A DNA stretch of 10,746 bases from positions 1-10,746 of the forward strand of contig JAQDNC010000023.1 in the NCBI GenBank assembly GCA_027660625.1, read 5' to 3'. The translations under genes were made by a program, and so were the position numbers. The DNA is from Coriobacteriaceae bacterium AM100-PB1-1D-6A. Its GTDB lineage: Bacteria > Actinomycetota > Coriobacteriia > Coriobacteriales > Coriobacteriaceae. A model generated the notes under the pieces. The model saw nothing but the letters and a program-made list of their open reading frames with translations, did not search any database and was not told the origin of the DNA. Shown here one piece after another: positions 1-6,251 of the stretch (position 1 is its first letter; each line of letters begins with the position of its first letter).

Positions 1-74
1 TGTGTTTCGTCAAGAGGATTTGAGCAAAAAGAGCATCGGAAATTGAGCAGCTTGAGCATCGGAAGTGCGCACGC
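1..74. repeat. IS21 left terminal repeats (multiple transposase-binding units)
   Basis: Three related units are visible at about 5-27, 30-51 and 54-74. Two share GAGCATCGGAA, and several carry TTGAGCA. The unit at 30-51 matches the innermost right-end unit (2388-2410, inverted) most closely. IS21-family ends typically carry several such repeats as IstA binding sites. Unit limits are by eye. Confidence 0.7.
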
Positions 75-85
75 TTTTTGAGCGG

Positions 86-829
86 CTAGCCCTCCTGCAT
101 GAGGGCATGGCGGACGCGGTAGGACTCGCCGCGGAACTGGACCAGCCTCCCGTGGTGGACGATGCGGTCGATCACGGCGGCGGCCATCTGGTCGTCCCCG
201 AACACCGACCCCCACCTGCTGAACTCCAGATTCGTGGTGATTACCACCGACTGCCTCTCGTATGCGTCGACGAAGACCTGGAAGAGCAGCCTCGCCCCGT
301 CCGCGTCGAGCGGGAGAAACCCGAGCTCGTCGATGACGAGCAGGCGGGCCTTGCCGATGAGCGCGGCCTCCCGGTCGAGCCTCCCGTCGTCGCGGGCGCG
401 CCTCAGGCGCATCACGAGCGAGGACGCCGTGAAGAAGCGCGCCTCGAGCCTCCTCTCGCACGCCAGCGCGCAGAGGGCCGACGCCATGTGCGTCTTGCCG
501 GTGCCGACGTCGCCCATGAGCACGAGGTCCTCCCTGCGCTCGACGAAGTCGAGCGCGAGCAGCGACTCGCGCCCCATGCCCTCCGGCCACGACACGGCCG
601 ACCAGTCGTAGCCGTCGAAGGTCTTGGGCGCCGGCAGCGCGCAGCGCCTGAGCAGCGTCGCGCGCTTCGAGGCCTCGCGGCTGGACCTCTCCGCCTCGAG
701 GTAGCCCGCCAGGTACTCCACCTGTTTCGGGGTGCCGAGCCTCGACCACTCCTCCAGGACGGCGGTGGTGAGCGAGCACGACCGCCCGGCCTCCACGACC
801 CTGCGGGCCAGCTCCTCGCTAGCTGCCAT
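86..829 (-). CDS. istB: IS21-family helper ATPase IstB
   Basis: This 247-residue protein is the AAA+ ATPase that binds target DNA and activates IstA for cut-and-paste transposition. Walker A GDVGTGKT lies at residues 106-113 and Walker B LLVIDE at 163-168. A sensor-like ITTN follows at 197-200, and a C-terminal block IDRIVHHG then GESYR is typical of IstB. The ATG at 829 overlaps the 3' end of istA by 11 bases, consistent with translational coupling. Its length is normal for IstB and no motif is broken, so it looks intact. Codons are very GC-rich, like istA and unlike the integrase next door. Confidence 0.96.
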   Translation of the reverse strand: MAASEELARRVVEAGRSCSLTTAVLEEWSRLGTPKQVEYLAGYLEAERSSREASKRATLLRRCALPAPKTFDGYDWSAVSWPEGMGRESLLALDFVERREDLVLMGDVGTGKTHMASALCALACERRLEARFFTASSLVMRLRRARDDGRLDREAALIGKARLLVIDELGFLPLDADGARLLFQVFVDAYERQSVVITTNLEFSRWGSVFGDDQMAAAVIDRIVHHGRLVQFRGESYRVRHALMQEG

Positions 830-2285
830 CGGCGACCGCCCCCTTCAGGAACCCGTCGTAGACCGACAGGTCGGGCCCGCCGGCCCCGCCGCCGCCACCC
901 GCGATGCGCCTCGCCAGCACGTCGACCGTGGCGTCGTCGGGGACGCGGCCGCCCTCGACGACCCTGAGCGCCGCCTCGCAGGCCGCCTCGAAACCCGAGG
1001 ACTCGCTCGCCCGGCCGATCGACCTGAGCGTGCGCCTCCTGCCGGCGGAGTCCATCCGGTCGATCCCCTCGACGAGCCCCGGCGGCATGTCGCGCCTGAT
1101 CGTCGACTCCCCGAAGGCCCTCGGCCTGGCGATGATGGCGGGCACGAGCGAGAGGGGGTTCCGGACCGCGGGGCCCTCCCCGAAGGCCCTGGGGAGGACG
1201 GCGACCCGGCGGCCGCGGTCGGCGAGGATCTCCACCGTCGACGCGCGCATGCCGACGAGCAGGCTCCGCCCGTGCCAGGCGGGCCCGGCGACGTACTCGC
1301 GCCCGTCGGCCTCGACGTAGCCGCGCTTGTCGGCGCGGGCGGTGACCCACCTCACCGCGTCGAACTCCACGCCGGGAAGGGCGCGCATGGCGGCGAGGTC
1401 CTCCCGGTAGGCCTCCCCGTGCGGCCTGCCGTCGCGGCAGCGCGCCGCCGCGTTGACCCTCGCGCACCCCTCGGCGAGGAACGCGTTGAGCTCGGGGAGC
1501 GTGCCGAACGCCGGCACGGGGACGAGGAGGTTGCGCCGGAGGAACCCCACGGCGTTCTCGACGGAGCCCTTCTCGTTTCCCGAATAGGGGTTGCAGTACC
1601 GGCTCTCGAAGCGGTAGTGGGCCCTGAACTGCGAGAACAGCCTCGATTCCGTGACCTCGCCGCGTACCATCCTGCCCGCCTCGGTGGCGTTGTCGAGCAC
1701 CATCGCCGCCGGGGCGCGGCCCCAGCGGCGGAAGATCTCGAGCAGCCCGGCGCACAGGCACTCCGACCTCTGCGACATGAGGGCGACGCACTGCCGGTCG
1801 TTCGAGTGCGGAAGCGTCGCGACCAGCAGCTTGAGGTCGAGGGCCCTCCCTCCGACCGCGGCGCGGAAGTTCCCGAAATCGACCTGGCAGGTGCCGGGCG
1901 CCCACTCGAGCTCGAGGTACCCCTCTCCGCCCGCGGCCGCCCGGGCAAGCCTGAGCTCGCGGACGAACCTCTGCACGGTGGAGTACGAGCCGCCGTAGCC
2001 GCGCTCGGCGACGAGCCTGTAGTAGATCCGCCTGGCGGTGTGGCGCTGCTTCCTCGGGGCCCCGAGGTCGGCCTCGAGAACGCCCGCGATCCATTCCTCG
2101 TTGCCCTCGAGCGCGGGCCTGCCCCTCCTCTGGGGCATCGGCGCGACGGGCGACATGTCCTCCATGTCGGCGTACTTCGCCACGGTGTTCCGGCTCACGT
2201 GGAGCACTCTGGCGATTTCGGACCTCGAGCGCCCGGCGGCATCCATCGACCGTATATCATTCACTGTGTCCAGGGGCACGGTCAT
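819..2285 (-). CDS. istA: IS21-family transposase IstA
   Basis: This is the DDE transposase of the element, 488 residues from the chosen ATG. An N-terminal helix-turn-helix at about residues 20-38 (SEIARVLHVSRNTVAKY) would bind the terminal repeats. The RNase H-like catalytic core shows D136 (CQVDFG), D198 (MVLDNAT) and E243 (NEKGSVEN), so the DDE triad is complete. The start is uncertain. ATGs at 2294 and 2285 are in frame three codons apart, and the nearby GGAAGG and GGAGGAG are too close to either ATG to decide. I chose 2285 because MTVPLDTVNDIR reads like a typical IstA start. Two strong hairpins sit in its leader. Confidence 0.95.
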   Translation of the reverse strand: MTVPLDTVNDIRSMDAAGRSRSEIARVLHVSRNTVAKYADMEDMSPVAPMPQRRGRPALEGNEEWIAGVLEADLGAPRKQRHTARRIYYRLVAERGYGGSYSTVQRFVRELRLARAAAGGEGYLELEWAPGTCQVDFGNFRAAVGGRALDLKLLVATLPHSNDRQCVALMSQRSECLCAGLLEIFRRWGRAPAAMVLDNATEAGRMVRGEVTESRLFSQFRAHYRFESRYCNPYSGNEKGSVENAVGFLRRNLLVPVPAFGTLPELNAFLAEGCARVNAAARCRDGRPHGEAYREDLAAMRALPGVEFDAVRWVTARADKRGYVEADGREYVAGPAWHGRSLLVGMRASTVEILADRGRRVAVLPRAFGEGPAVRNPLSLVPAIIARPRAFGESTIRRDMPPGLVEGIDRMDSAGRRRTLRSIGRASESSGFEAACEAALRVVEGGRVPDDATVDVLARRIAGGGGGAGGPDLSVYDGFLKGAVADGS

Positions 2286-2298
2286 CTCCTCCATCCTT

Positions 2299-2330
2299 CC
2301 CGGGCGGGCTCGCCAAAGTAACCGCCCGGG
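2299..2330. promoter_or_regulatory. Hairpin in the istA leader
   Basis: A perfect 9-bp inverted repeat, CCCGGGCGG at 2299-2307 and CCGCCCGGG at 2322-2330, ends just before the upstream istA ATG. In the mRNA it would fold beside the ribosome binding region and could limit transposase translation. The regulatory role is inference. Confidence 0.6.
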
Positions 2331-2343
2331 GAAACCATACGGC

Positions 2344-2379
2344 GAGGGCCGCGCCCCCGGTCCCCGGGGCGCGGCCCTC
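2344..2379. terminator. Strong GC hairpin between IS right end and istA
   Basis: A perfect 14-bp inverted repeat has arms at 2344-2357 (GAGGGCCGCGCCCC) and 2366-2379 with an 8-base loop. It lies between the terminal repeat and istA. It could stop or stall transcription entering the element from outside, or act as a terminator on the plus strand, where CTTGCTT follows. There is no clean T tract, so a terminator is only one reading. Confidence 0.55.
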
Positions 2380-2387
2380 TTGCTTAA

Positions 2388-2455
2388 ACTGCTCAATTTT
2401 TCGTGCTCACGGTGCTCATTTCCCAGTGATCACTCGGACCACTTCTTAGTGAACA
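2388..2455. repeat. IS21 right terminal repeats, three units
   Basis: On the minus strand three units of 22-23 bp run inward: TGTTCACTAAGAAGTGG at 2455-2434, GTGATCACTGGGAAATGAG at 2433-2411 and GTGAGCACGAAAAATTGAG at 2410-2388. The repeated GT..CAC....AA.TG pattern supports an IS end at about 2455 rather than at the shorter match ending at 2418. The end was placed by pattern, not by a target duplication. Confidence 0.6.
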
Positions 2456-3432
2456 TCAACAACACCGAGCTTGCGCCAACGAGCTATGAAAGAGAAGCGT
2501 ACGATTGCAGGCATATCGAAGACCTATTCGGTGCGTTTCAGACAATTGAGGGGCTAACTCCCGATCTAATCGAAGAAACATATGCCGAAGCTCGTCGTAC
2601 GGGAAAATACAAACCATCAGAGCTTGTACGAATCAATGCGAAACTGCGTCAGATTCTGTCGAATGCAGTCGCAAAGAGAATAATTGACCGAAACCCCTGC
2701 GCTACCGTTCATGTTCGCAGACCACGCAACAAAAGAGAATCACTGACAATCGACCAAGTAGCTACCCTATGCACACATCTTCAACACATTGAGCTCACCG
2801 CCGAAGCTGTTGGTACGCTAGTACTAGTGTATACGGGTATGCGAAAAGGCGAGATGCTGGGCCTCGAATGGCGCGATTGGGACCCTGCCAATAAAACCTT
2901 GAAAATTGACAGGCAGTACACCAACGATCATGAACTGAGGGCACCCAAGTCACAAGAAAGCCAACGCAAAATCCCCGTTGGAGAAACCTTGGCCGAACGT
3001 CTTCAATCATGGTCAGCCATACAAAAAGAGCTCCTGGCCTCTCTGGGGCTGTCCCAGACTGGCAGCACTCCCATCATTAGCGATATTGCTGTCGAGCAAG
3101 GGGTCCCTACTGTCTGTCACATGAAAAACTACATCTTCAACCATTGGTTTCGCGATTTCGCAGTTAGCTGCAATCTTGGAATCTATGAGCCGAACAATTC
3201 GACTGGCGGAAAACTATATAAGGGCATCTGCCCGCATCAGCTCAGGCATTGCGTAAGCACTTTTATGCTGGCGAACGGATCGGACGTTAGAAGCGTGCAA
3301 GGTATTCTTGGCCACGCGGACCCCAATATCACGCTCAAAACGTATACAAGCCTCGTTCAACAATCAGAAATAAAAGCGGTTAAAGGCTACGAAGACTTCA
3401 TCAACGCCCATATACAGAGAAGCGAGAAATAG
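2456..3432 (+). pseudogene. int: Tyrosine site-specific recombinase (integrase), 5'-truncated by IS21
   Basis: About 325 residues remain. The core-binding SAM-like domain starts at about LAPTSYERE, followed by a full catalytic domain. The first catalytic arginine is at codon 2842-2844 (TGMRKGE). The HQLRH block, GHAD and the nucleophile tyrosine (TYTSL, codon 3343-3345) are all visible. The N-terminal arm-binding region and start codon are missing because the IS lies directly upstream. The reading frame stays open backwards into the IS as far as 2038, so a chimeric product cannot be excluded, but that upstream stretch is antisense istA. The downstream excisionase-like gene fits an integration module. 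Codon use is less GC-rich than in the IS. Confidence 0.9.
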
Positions 3433-3466
3433 CATGTTTTTCATTCATCGTTTTATTCATAATATT

Positions 3467-3484
3467 ACGGTACTATAATACCGT
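3467..3484. promoter_or_regulatory. Small inverted repeat after the integrase gene
   Basis: ACGGTA at 3467-3472 and TACCGT at 3479-3484 form a 6-bp inverted repeat around an AT-rich centre, 35 bases after the integrase stop. It could be an operator or a recombinase or excisionase arm site. Nothing in the sequence decides between these. Confidence 0.3.
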
Positions 3485-3509
3485 TTCCGCAGGTAGATGC
3501 TTTATTTGA

Positions 3510-3538
3510 TTGACAACTAATGAGTTTTAATACATGCT
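3510..3538 (+). promoter_or_regulatory. Candidate promoter for the excisionase-like gene
   Basis: A consensus -35 TTGACA at 3510-3515 is followed after 17 bases by CATGCT at 3533-3538, a poor -10 (3 of 6). It points toward the excisionase gene about 110 bases downstream, which leaves room for a structured leader. Confidence 0.35.
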
Positions 3539-3576
3539 AAAGCTGTCAGATGGCTGCGCATGTAGTCATAGAAACC

Positions 3577-3628
3577 GGCCCCCCAAGTGCTTATGAACCT
3601 GGTAAGTCTTACAAGCACAGGGAGGGCC
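3577..3628. repeat. Long imperfect inverted repeat in front of the excisionase gene
   Basis: Arms at 3577-3592 (GGCCCCCCAAGTGCTT) and 3613-3628 (AAGCACAGGGAGGGCC) pair at 13 of 16 positions. Inside the loop GTAAG-T-CTTAC (3602-3612) forms a second small palindrome. It ends just before the Shine-Dalgarno GAAAGGA (3634-3640) of the next gene. It could be a leader RNA structure or a recombination site. Confidence 0.6.
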
Positions 3629-3650
3629 CTCATTGAAAGGATAGCTCATC

Positions 3651-3896
3651 ATGGCTACACCAAAGATTAGCACTCAGGCGTCCACACCGACTTTCCCCAC
3701 TGGTGCCGCTCAGTGCGATCGGTTGCTCCGCGTTAACGATATCCGCGAACTCACTGGCTGGAGCGAAAACACCGCGCGCAAGTTTATGCGTGAGTCCGGC
3801 AAGCTCATCCAAATCCATCGCTCGAATTACATGTTTGAAAGCTCGTTCTACGAACTTTTCAAGCAGCTTGAAGGTCGTACCGCCCACCTTGACTAG
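3651..3896 (+). CDS. Excisionase-like helix-turn-helix protein
   Basis: This is an 81-residue protein. After a polar N-terminal tail of about 25 residues comes one DNA-binding unit at about residues 26-50 (LLRVNDIRELTGWSENTARK), followed by a wing-like part (IHRSNYMFESSFYELF). This fold and size match the excisionase / MerR-type HTH proteins that bend att DNA and bias integrases toward excision. GAAAGGA lies 10 bases before the ATG. The position just after a tyrosine integrase supports the role. The next gene starts 9 bases after its stop, so the two are probably co-transcribed. A simple transcription regulator remains possible. Confidence 0.72.
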   Translation: MATPKISTQASTPTFPTGAAQCDRLLRVNDIRELTGWSENTARKFMRESGKLIQIHRSNYMFESSFYELFKQLEGRTAHLD

Positions 3897-3905
3897 GCGG
3901 TAAAC

Positions 3906-4292
3906 ATGAGCGATCTACCGTCGATTTCCGACAGATATTCCGATGATGTTACTGAGCAACGAGAGATTAGAAGGAAAATGGATAACGCGAATTTTATTTC
4001 GGTGCCCGACTGGGCGTGTTGTGCCACCACTGTCGCTGCCGAGCGCCTCATCCTCGGCCTAGTATGGAAGCTTGGCAATCCTTCCAAAAACAAACGAGCC
4101 ATGGGCTTTTACGCAAAAAGCAAATGGATTGAGGAGCGCTACCACCTGAGTAAGAACACGATCTCCCGGGCCTATACCTCTTTGAAGGATAAGGGGTTTA
4201 TGCAAAAAGCGGGCGATGGCAGCTGGATGCTTAATTACGCTACAATCTACCGCGCCGCGATTGAAAACGCTTGGGAGCCCCCGAAATCTTAA
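3906..4292 (+). CDS. Winged helix-turn-helix protein (replication-initiator-like or regulator)
   Basis: This is a 128-residue protein. Residues 45-65 (ERLILGLVWKLGNPSKNK) and 69-100 (YAKSKWIEERYHLSKNTISR, then LKDKGFMQK) read as the two halves of an HTH_36-type winged helix: a first helix, a recognition helix with SKNTISRA, then a wing. This domain occurs at the N terminus of many phage and plasmid replication initiators and alone in small regulators. No helicase or primase domain follows, so it is either a regulator or a reduced replication protein. The ribosome site is weak (GGCGG) but the gene follows the excisionase stop by 9 bases, suggesting coupling. A hairpin lies downstream at 4349-4388. 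Confidence 0.7.
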   Translation: MSDLPSISDRYSDDVTEQREIRRKMDNANFISVPDWACCATTVAAERLILGLVWKLGNPSKNKRAMGFYAKSKWIEERYHLSKNTISRAYTSLKDKGFMQKAGDGSWMLNYATIYRAAIENAWEPPKS

Positions 4293-4348
4293 GTCCACAG
4301 ACCGACTATCGACGTGGGCTTCTGTCAAACAACCGAGTTAAAAACCAC

Positions 4349-4388
4349 TGAGCCAGAATCCGCTTCAATAGAAGAGGATTCTGGCTCA
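4349..4388. terminator. Perfect 13-bp hairpin, terminator-like on the minus strand
   Basis: TGAGCCAGAATCC (4349-4361) and GGATTCTGGCTCA (4376-4388) are exact inverted repeats with a 14-base loop. Read on the minus strand the stem is followed by GTGGTTTTTA, a reasonable U tract. On the plus strand, after the winged-HTH gene, no T run follows. It may be a terminator for minus-strand transcription or a protein-binding palindrome. Confidence 0.5.
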
Positions 4389-4389
4389 A

Positions 4390-4638
4390 ATGATATCCGA
4401 CCGTTCGCGCAGCGATGTCTACCGCAATCTGGTAAGAATCGAGGACGGAGAAACCGTCATCGAGGTCGTGAAGGTCGGTAATCGCCAGGCGTCTACAAAA
4501 ACATGCCGCGGATGTAAAATGAAACAGGGTCGAACCGAAACAGTTCCCGGACAATTGGCGTCCGGCCAGACACTTCGATTCGACCCTTTTTCATGCCCGC
4601 ATCTAAAACAATCCCATAATCATTCTCGACATCTTTAA
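4390..4638 (+). CDS. Doubtful short open frame, possible gene remnant
   Basis: This is an 82-codon frame. The first 35 residues (for example NLVRIEDGETVIEVVKVGNR) use codons like a real gene. The rest (CRGCKMKQGR, then HLKQSHNHSRHL) looks like noise. AGAGG lies 12 bases before the ATG, inside the preceding hairpin, which is poor placement. I do not recognise it. It could be a decayed 5' fragment of a larger gene or chance. Confidence 0.2.
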   Translation: MISDRSRSDVYRNLVRIEDGETVIEVVKVGNRQASTKTCRGCKMKQGRTETVPGQLASGQTLRFDPFSCPHLKQSHNHSRHL

Positions 4639-4823
4639 CGCCATCACTCTCCCGCCACCAACACGTCGTAGGTGCCATTTTCAACGAATCGATATGGCCG
4701 TCCATTCATGGTCTTTAAGGCGCGTGATACCATGAAAACGTGCGGTATTTCTCCAACCGAAAACCTGCGTGAATGCATGACTTGAGACGCCTTTTAGAAC
4801 TCACCGATCGCAGGGCGAACACA

Positions 4824-4888
4824 AATCAACAGCGGCCGTGCATTGTTCCCAGCCATATGGCATGGCGGAGCCATGCCCGTTGTTGATT
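4824..4888. repeat. Nested inverted repeat in front of the coiled-coil gene
   Basis: The outer arms AATCAACA (4824-4831) and TGTTGATT (4881-4888) enclose a perfect inner hairpin, GGCATGGC (4859-4866), a 3-base loop and GCCATGCC (4870-4877). The outer right arm abuts the ribosome binding site GGAG (4889-4892). It may be an operator or a leader RNA that controls access to the start region. Confidence 0.55.
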
Positions 4889-4901
4889 GGAGTGCCGCAC
4901 C

Positions 4902-5471
4902 ATGGCAGACGAGAAGAAAATCAGGGAGATCTACGGCGTGAAGTCCGTCCTCGATGAGGCCGCCGAGCGGATCGAGGCGACGTGGCGGGAGAAGCTACTG
5001 CGCGAGACGGGCGACCTCAGAACCGAGAACGCGTTGCTCAGGGCCCAGCTCGACGAATTCAACCGCAAGCTCGTCGAGGCGAGAGACCGGAACGAAAGAC
5101 TTGAGGCCGACTGCAATGAGCGGGTCGCCTTTATCGAGGAGAAGTTCGAGCTCGACACCGCGAGCATCGAGCTCGAGAACAATGAGCTCCATGCCGCGGG
5201 CGTCAGATACCTCGCCGATGCCAGGGAGCTCGGCAGGCAGGTTGTCCAGCTCCACGCCGAGGCTGAGGCCATGTCCGATGAGATCGAGCGTCTGCGCGTC
5301 GAGCGTGACGCCGCGTTGAAAGCCCAAGCCGAGCTGAGCGATGCGCGCCTGGCCCAGCACGACCTGATGGCCGAGATCGCCGCCCTCAAGGACCGCCTCG
5401 CCACCTCCGAGCAGCGTGCGGCCGTGGCCGAGGCCAAGGTCGAGGTCATGACCCAGATGAAGGGCGAGTAG
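4902..5471 (+). CDS. Coiled-coil protein of unknown function
   Basis: This is a 189-residue, highly charged protein with no signal peptide or membrane segment. From about residue 10 to 185 it is almost entirely heptad-like, rich in Glu, Arg, Ala and Leu (for example LLRAQLDEFNRKLVEARDRN), predicting one long coiled coil. No enzymatic motif is seen. The ATG at 4902 was chosen because GGAG lies 9 bases upstream. An in-frame TTG at 4887 would put the ribosome site inside the gene. It converges with the phosphoesterase operon, so it is a separate transcript. It might be a structural or DNA-organising partner such as the KfrA-like proteins of plasmids, but the HTH of KfrA is not visible. GC content is close to that of the phosphoesterases. 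Confidence 0.75.
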   Translation: MADEKKIREIYGVKSVLDEAAERIEATWREKLLRETGDLRTENALLRAQLDEFNRKLVEARDRNERLEADCNERVAFIEEKFELDTASIELENNELHAAGVRYLADARELGRQVVQLHAEAEAMSDEIERLRVERDAALKAQAELSDARLAQHDLMAEIAALKDRLATSEQRAAVAEAKVEVMTQMKGE

Positions 5472-5500
5472 CCCCGCGCTTCTCCTATCAGGCGGCTGAT

Positions 5501-5541
5501 TTCTAGGAACCTTCTAGAGCGCTTCTAGAAGGTTCCTAGAA
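5501..5541. repeat. Perfect 18-bp inverted repeat between convergent genes
   Basis: TTCTAGGAACCTTCTAGA (5501-5518) is the exact reverse complement of 5524-5541, with a 5-base loop GCGCT. It lies between the coiled-coil stop and the phosphoesterase operon and contains the stop codon of the last phosphoesterase (5514-5516). There is no T tract on either side, so a classical terminator is not clear. A bidirectional RNA stem that blocks 3' decay, or a protein site, is equally possible. Confidence 0.75.
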
Positions 5542-6251
5542 CCGGGCGCAGCACTTTCGATCGGCACGATGTCTCGGTAGACAAGGCGATGCTCGGCATC
5601 GCACCATTTGTCGCCGTGGTAGTGGCCGAAGAACCATGATCGGTAGCCGAGCCGGCCGTCGAGCTCGGCAAGGAATCGCTGAAGTCGGTCGCCCCGATAC
5701 TCGCGCCCGCGCTCCCGGCACAGCCCCTCAGCAAGGGCGGCAGGGGCCTCGTGAGTCACAACGTGGTCGACTTTCCAGCCCATGCGGTCGAGCGAGGCGC
5801 GGCAGCGCCCCATCTCTTCCTCGCTCGGCATCTCCTCGGGCCACCAGCTCCTCCCCTCCCTGCGATACTGCCTGTCGTTGCTCGCGGCGCCGCCCATGGC
5901 AAGGACCGTGAGCCCGTCGATATCGAACACCTCTCCGCGCATCAGGTGCAGCACGTGCGGTCGTGCCTCATGGACGAGCCCGCCGTTCCACTCCCGCACC
6001 GGCAGCCCGGCCAGGGCGTGGTGGTTCTCATGGTTGCCGTCTACGAAACACGTGGTCCAGGGCTTCGACTCGAACCAGTCGAGCCAATACCTCTCAGCAT
6101 TCGAGTCATCCCAGACAAAGCCGAAGTCGCCGGCCACGATCACCGCGTCATCGCGCGTCAGGGTCCGGCCCAGCGGCCAATTTTTGAATGCAAACCGGCT
6201 GGACCCGTACTCGGCCCTGCCGTGCACGTCGCCTGTCACATAGACCGTCAT
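5514..6251 (-). CDS. Calcineurin-like metallophosphoesterase, first paralogue (last gene of the operon)
   Basis: This is a 245-residue cytosolic phosphoesterase of the dimetal calcineurin-like superfamily. Metal-site motifs run in order: GDVHG (D8, H10), AGDFG (D42), GNHE (72-75), THEAP (H167) and GHYH (209-212). All expected ligands are present. The substrate cannot be told from sequence, and members cleave phosphomonoesters or diesters in nucleotides, nucleic acids or proteins. The ATG at 6251 shares one base with the stop of the preceding gene (TGATG), so translation is coupled and the upstream in-frame start at 6266 is unlikely. It closely resembles its neighbour (MTVYVTGD start, WWPEE/WWPQE), indicating tandem duplication. 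Its last residues are encoded inside the 18-bp hairpin. Confidence 0.9.
   Translation of the reverse strand: MTVYVTGDVHGRAEYGSSRFAFKNWPLGRTLTRDDAVIVAGDFGFVWDDSNAERYWLDWFESKPWTTCFVDGNHENHHALAGLPVREWNGGLVHEARPHVLHLMRGEVFDIDGLTVLAMGGAASNDRQYRREGRSWWPEEMPSEEEMGRCRASLDRMGWKVDHVVTHEAPAALAEGLCRERGREYRGDRLQRFLAELDGRLGYRSWFFGHYHGDKWCDAEHRLVYRDIVPIESAAPGSRNLLEAL

Larger units (their letters stand above)
1..2455 (-). mobile_element. IS21-family insertion sequence, left tip probably outside the window
   Basis: The element carries istA and istB in the usual overlapping order, flanked by related terminal repeats. The repeats contain the shared core AATTGAGCAG, directly at 41-50 and inverted near 2389-2398. 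The right end reads inward on the minus strand as three related units of about 22 bp. The outermost begins TGTTCACT, a TGT-type tip common in IS21 elements, so I place the end at about 2455. The left end shows only units matching the inner right-end repeats, so its outer unit may lie before position 1. No target duplication can be checked. The length near 2.4 kb fits the family. GC content is clearly higher than in the adjoining integrase gene. Confidence 0.88.
4293..4901. other. Gene-poor interval with inverted repeats
   Basis: About 600 bp without a convincing gene. It contains a perfect 13-bp hairpin (4349-4388), one weak open frame (4390-4638) whose first third looks coding, a nested inverted repeat before the coiled-coil gene (4824-4888), and otherwise nothing I can assign. 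Short open frames on the minus strand (4306-4554, 4493-4705) lack ribosome sites and recognisable motifs. Confidence 0.6.

Noticed and set aside
65..967. 300-codon plus-strand open frame opposite istB
   Set aside because: It is antisense to intact istB in very GC-rich DNA, where all frames stay open. Its Arg/Pro-rich product has no domain.
412..2094. 560-codon minus-strand open frame across istA and istB
   Set aside because: It is a shifted frame of both transposition genes, Arg-rich and without domains.
732..2321. 529-codon plus-strand open frame opposite istA
   Set aside because: Antisense shadow of istA, which has a full DDE triad and HTH. The shadow is compositionally biased with no motifs.
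21..2418. IS21 ends at the TGAGCA/TGCTCA match
   Set aside because: The inverted match is real, but flanks show no target duplication and the right-end repeat pattern continues to about 2455.
4493..4705. 70-codon minus-strand open frame
   Set aside because: No ribosome site, no motif and irregular composition. It is listed only as part of the gene-poor interval.
5501..5541. Resemblance of the TTCTAGAA repeats to eukaryotic heat-shock elements
   Set aside because: The surrounding genes are bacterial. The pattern follows from the palindrome itself.
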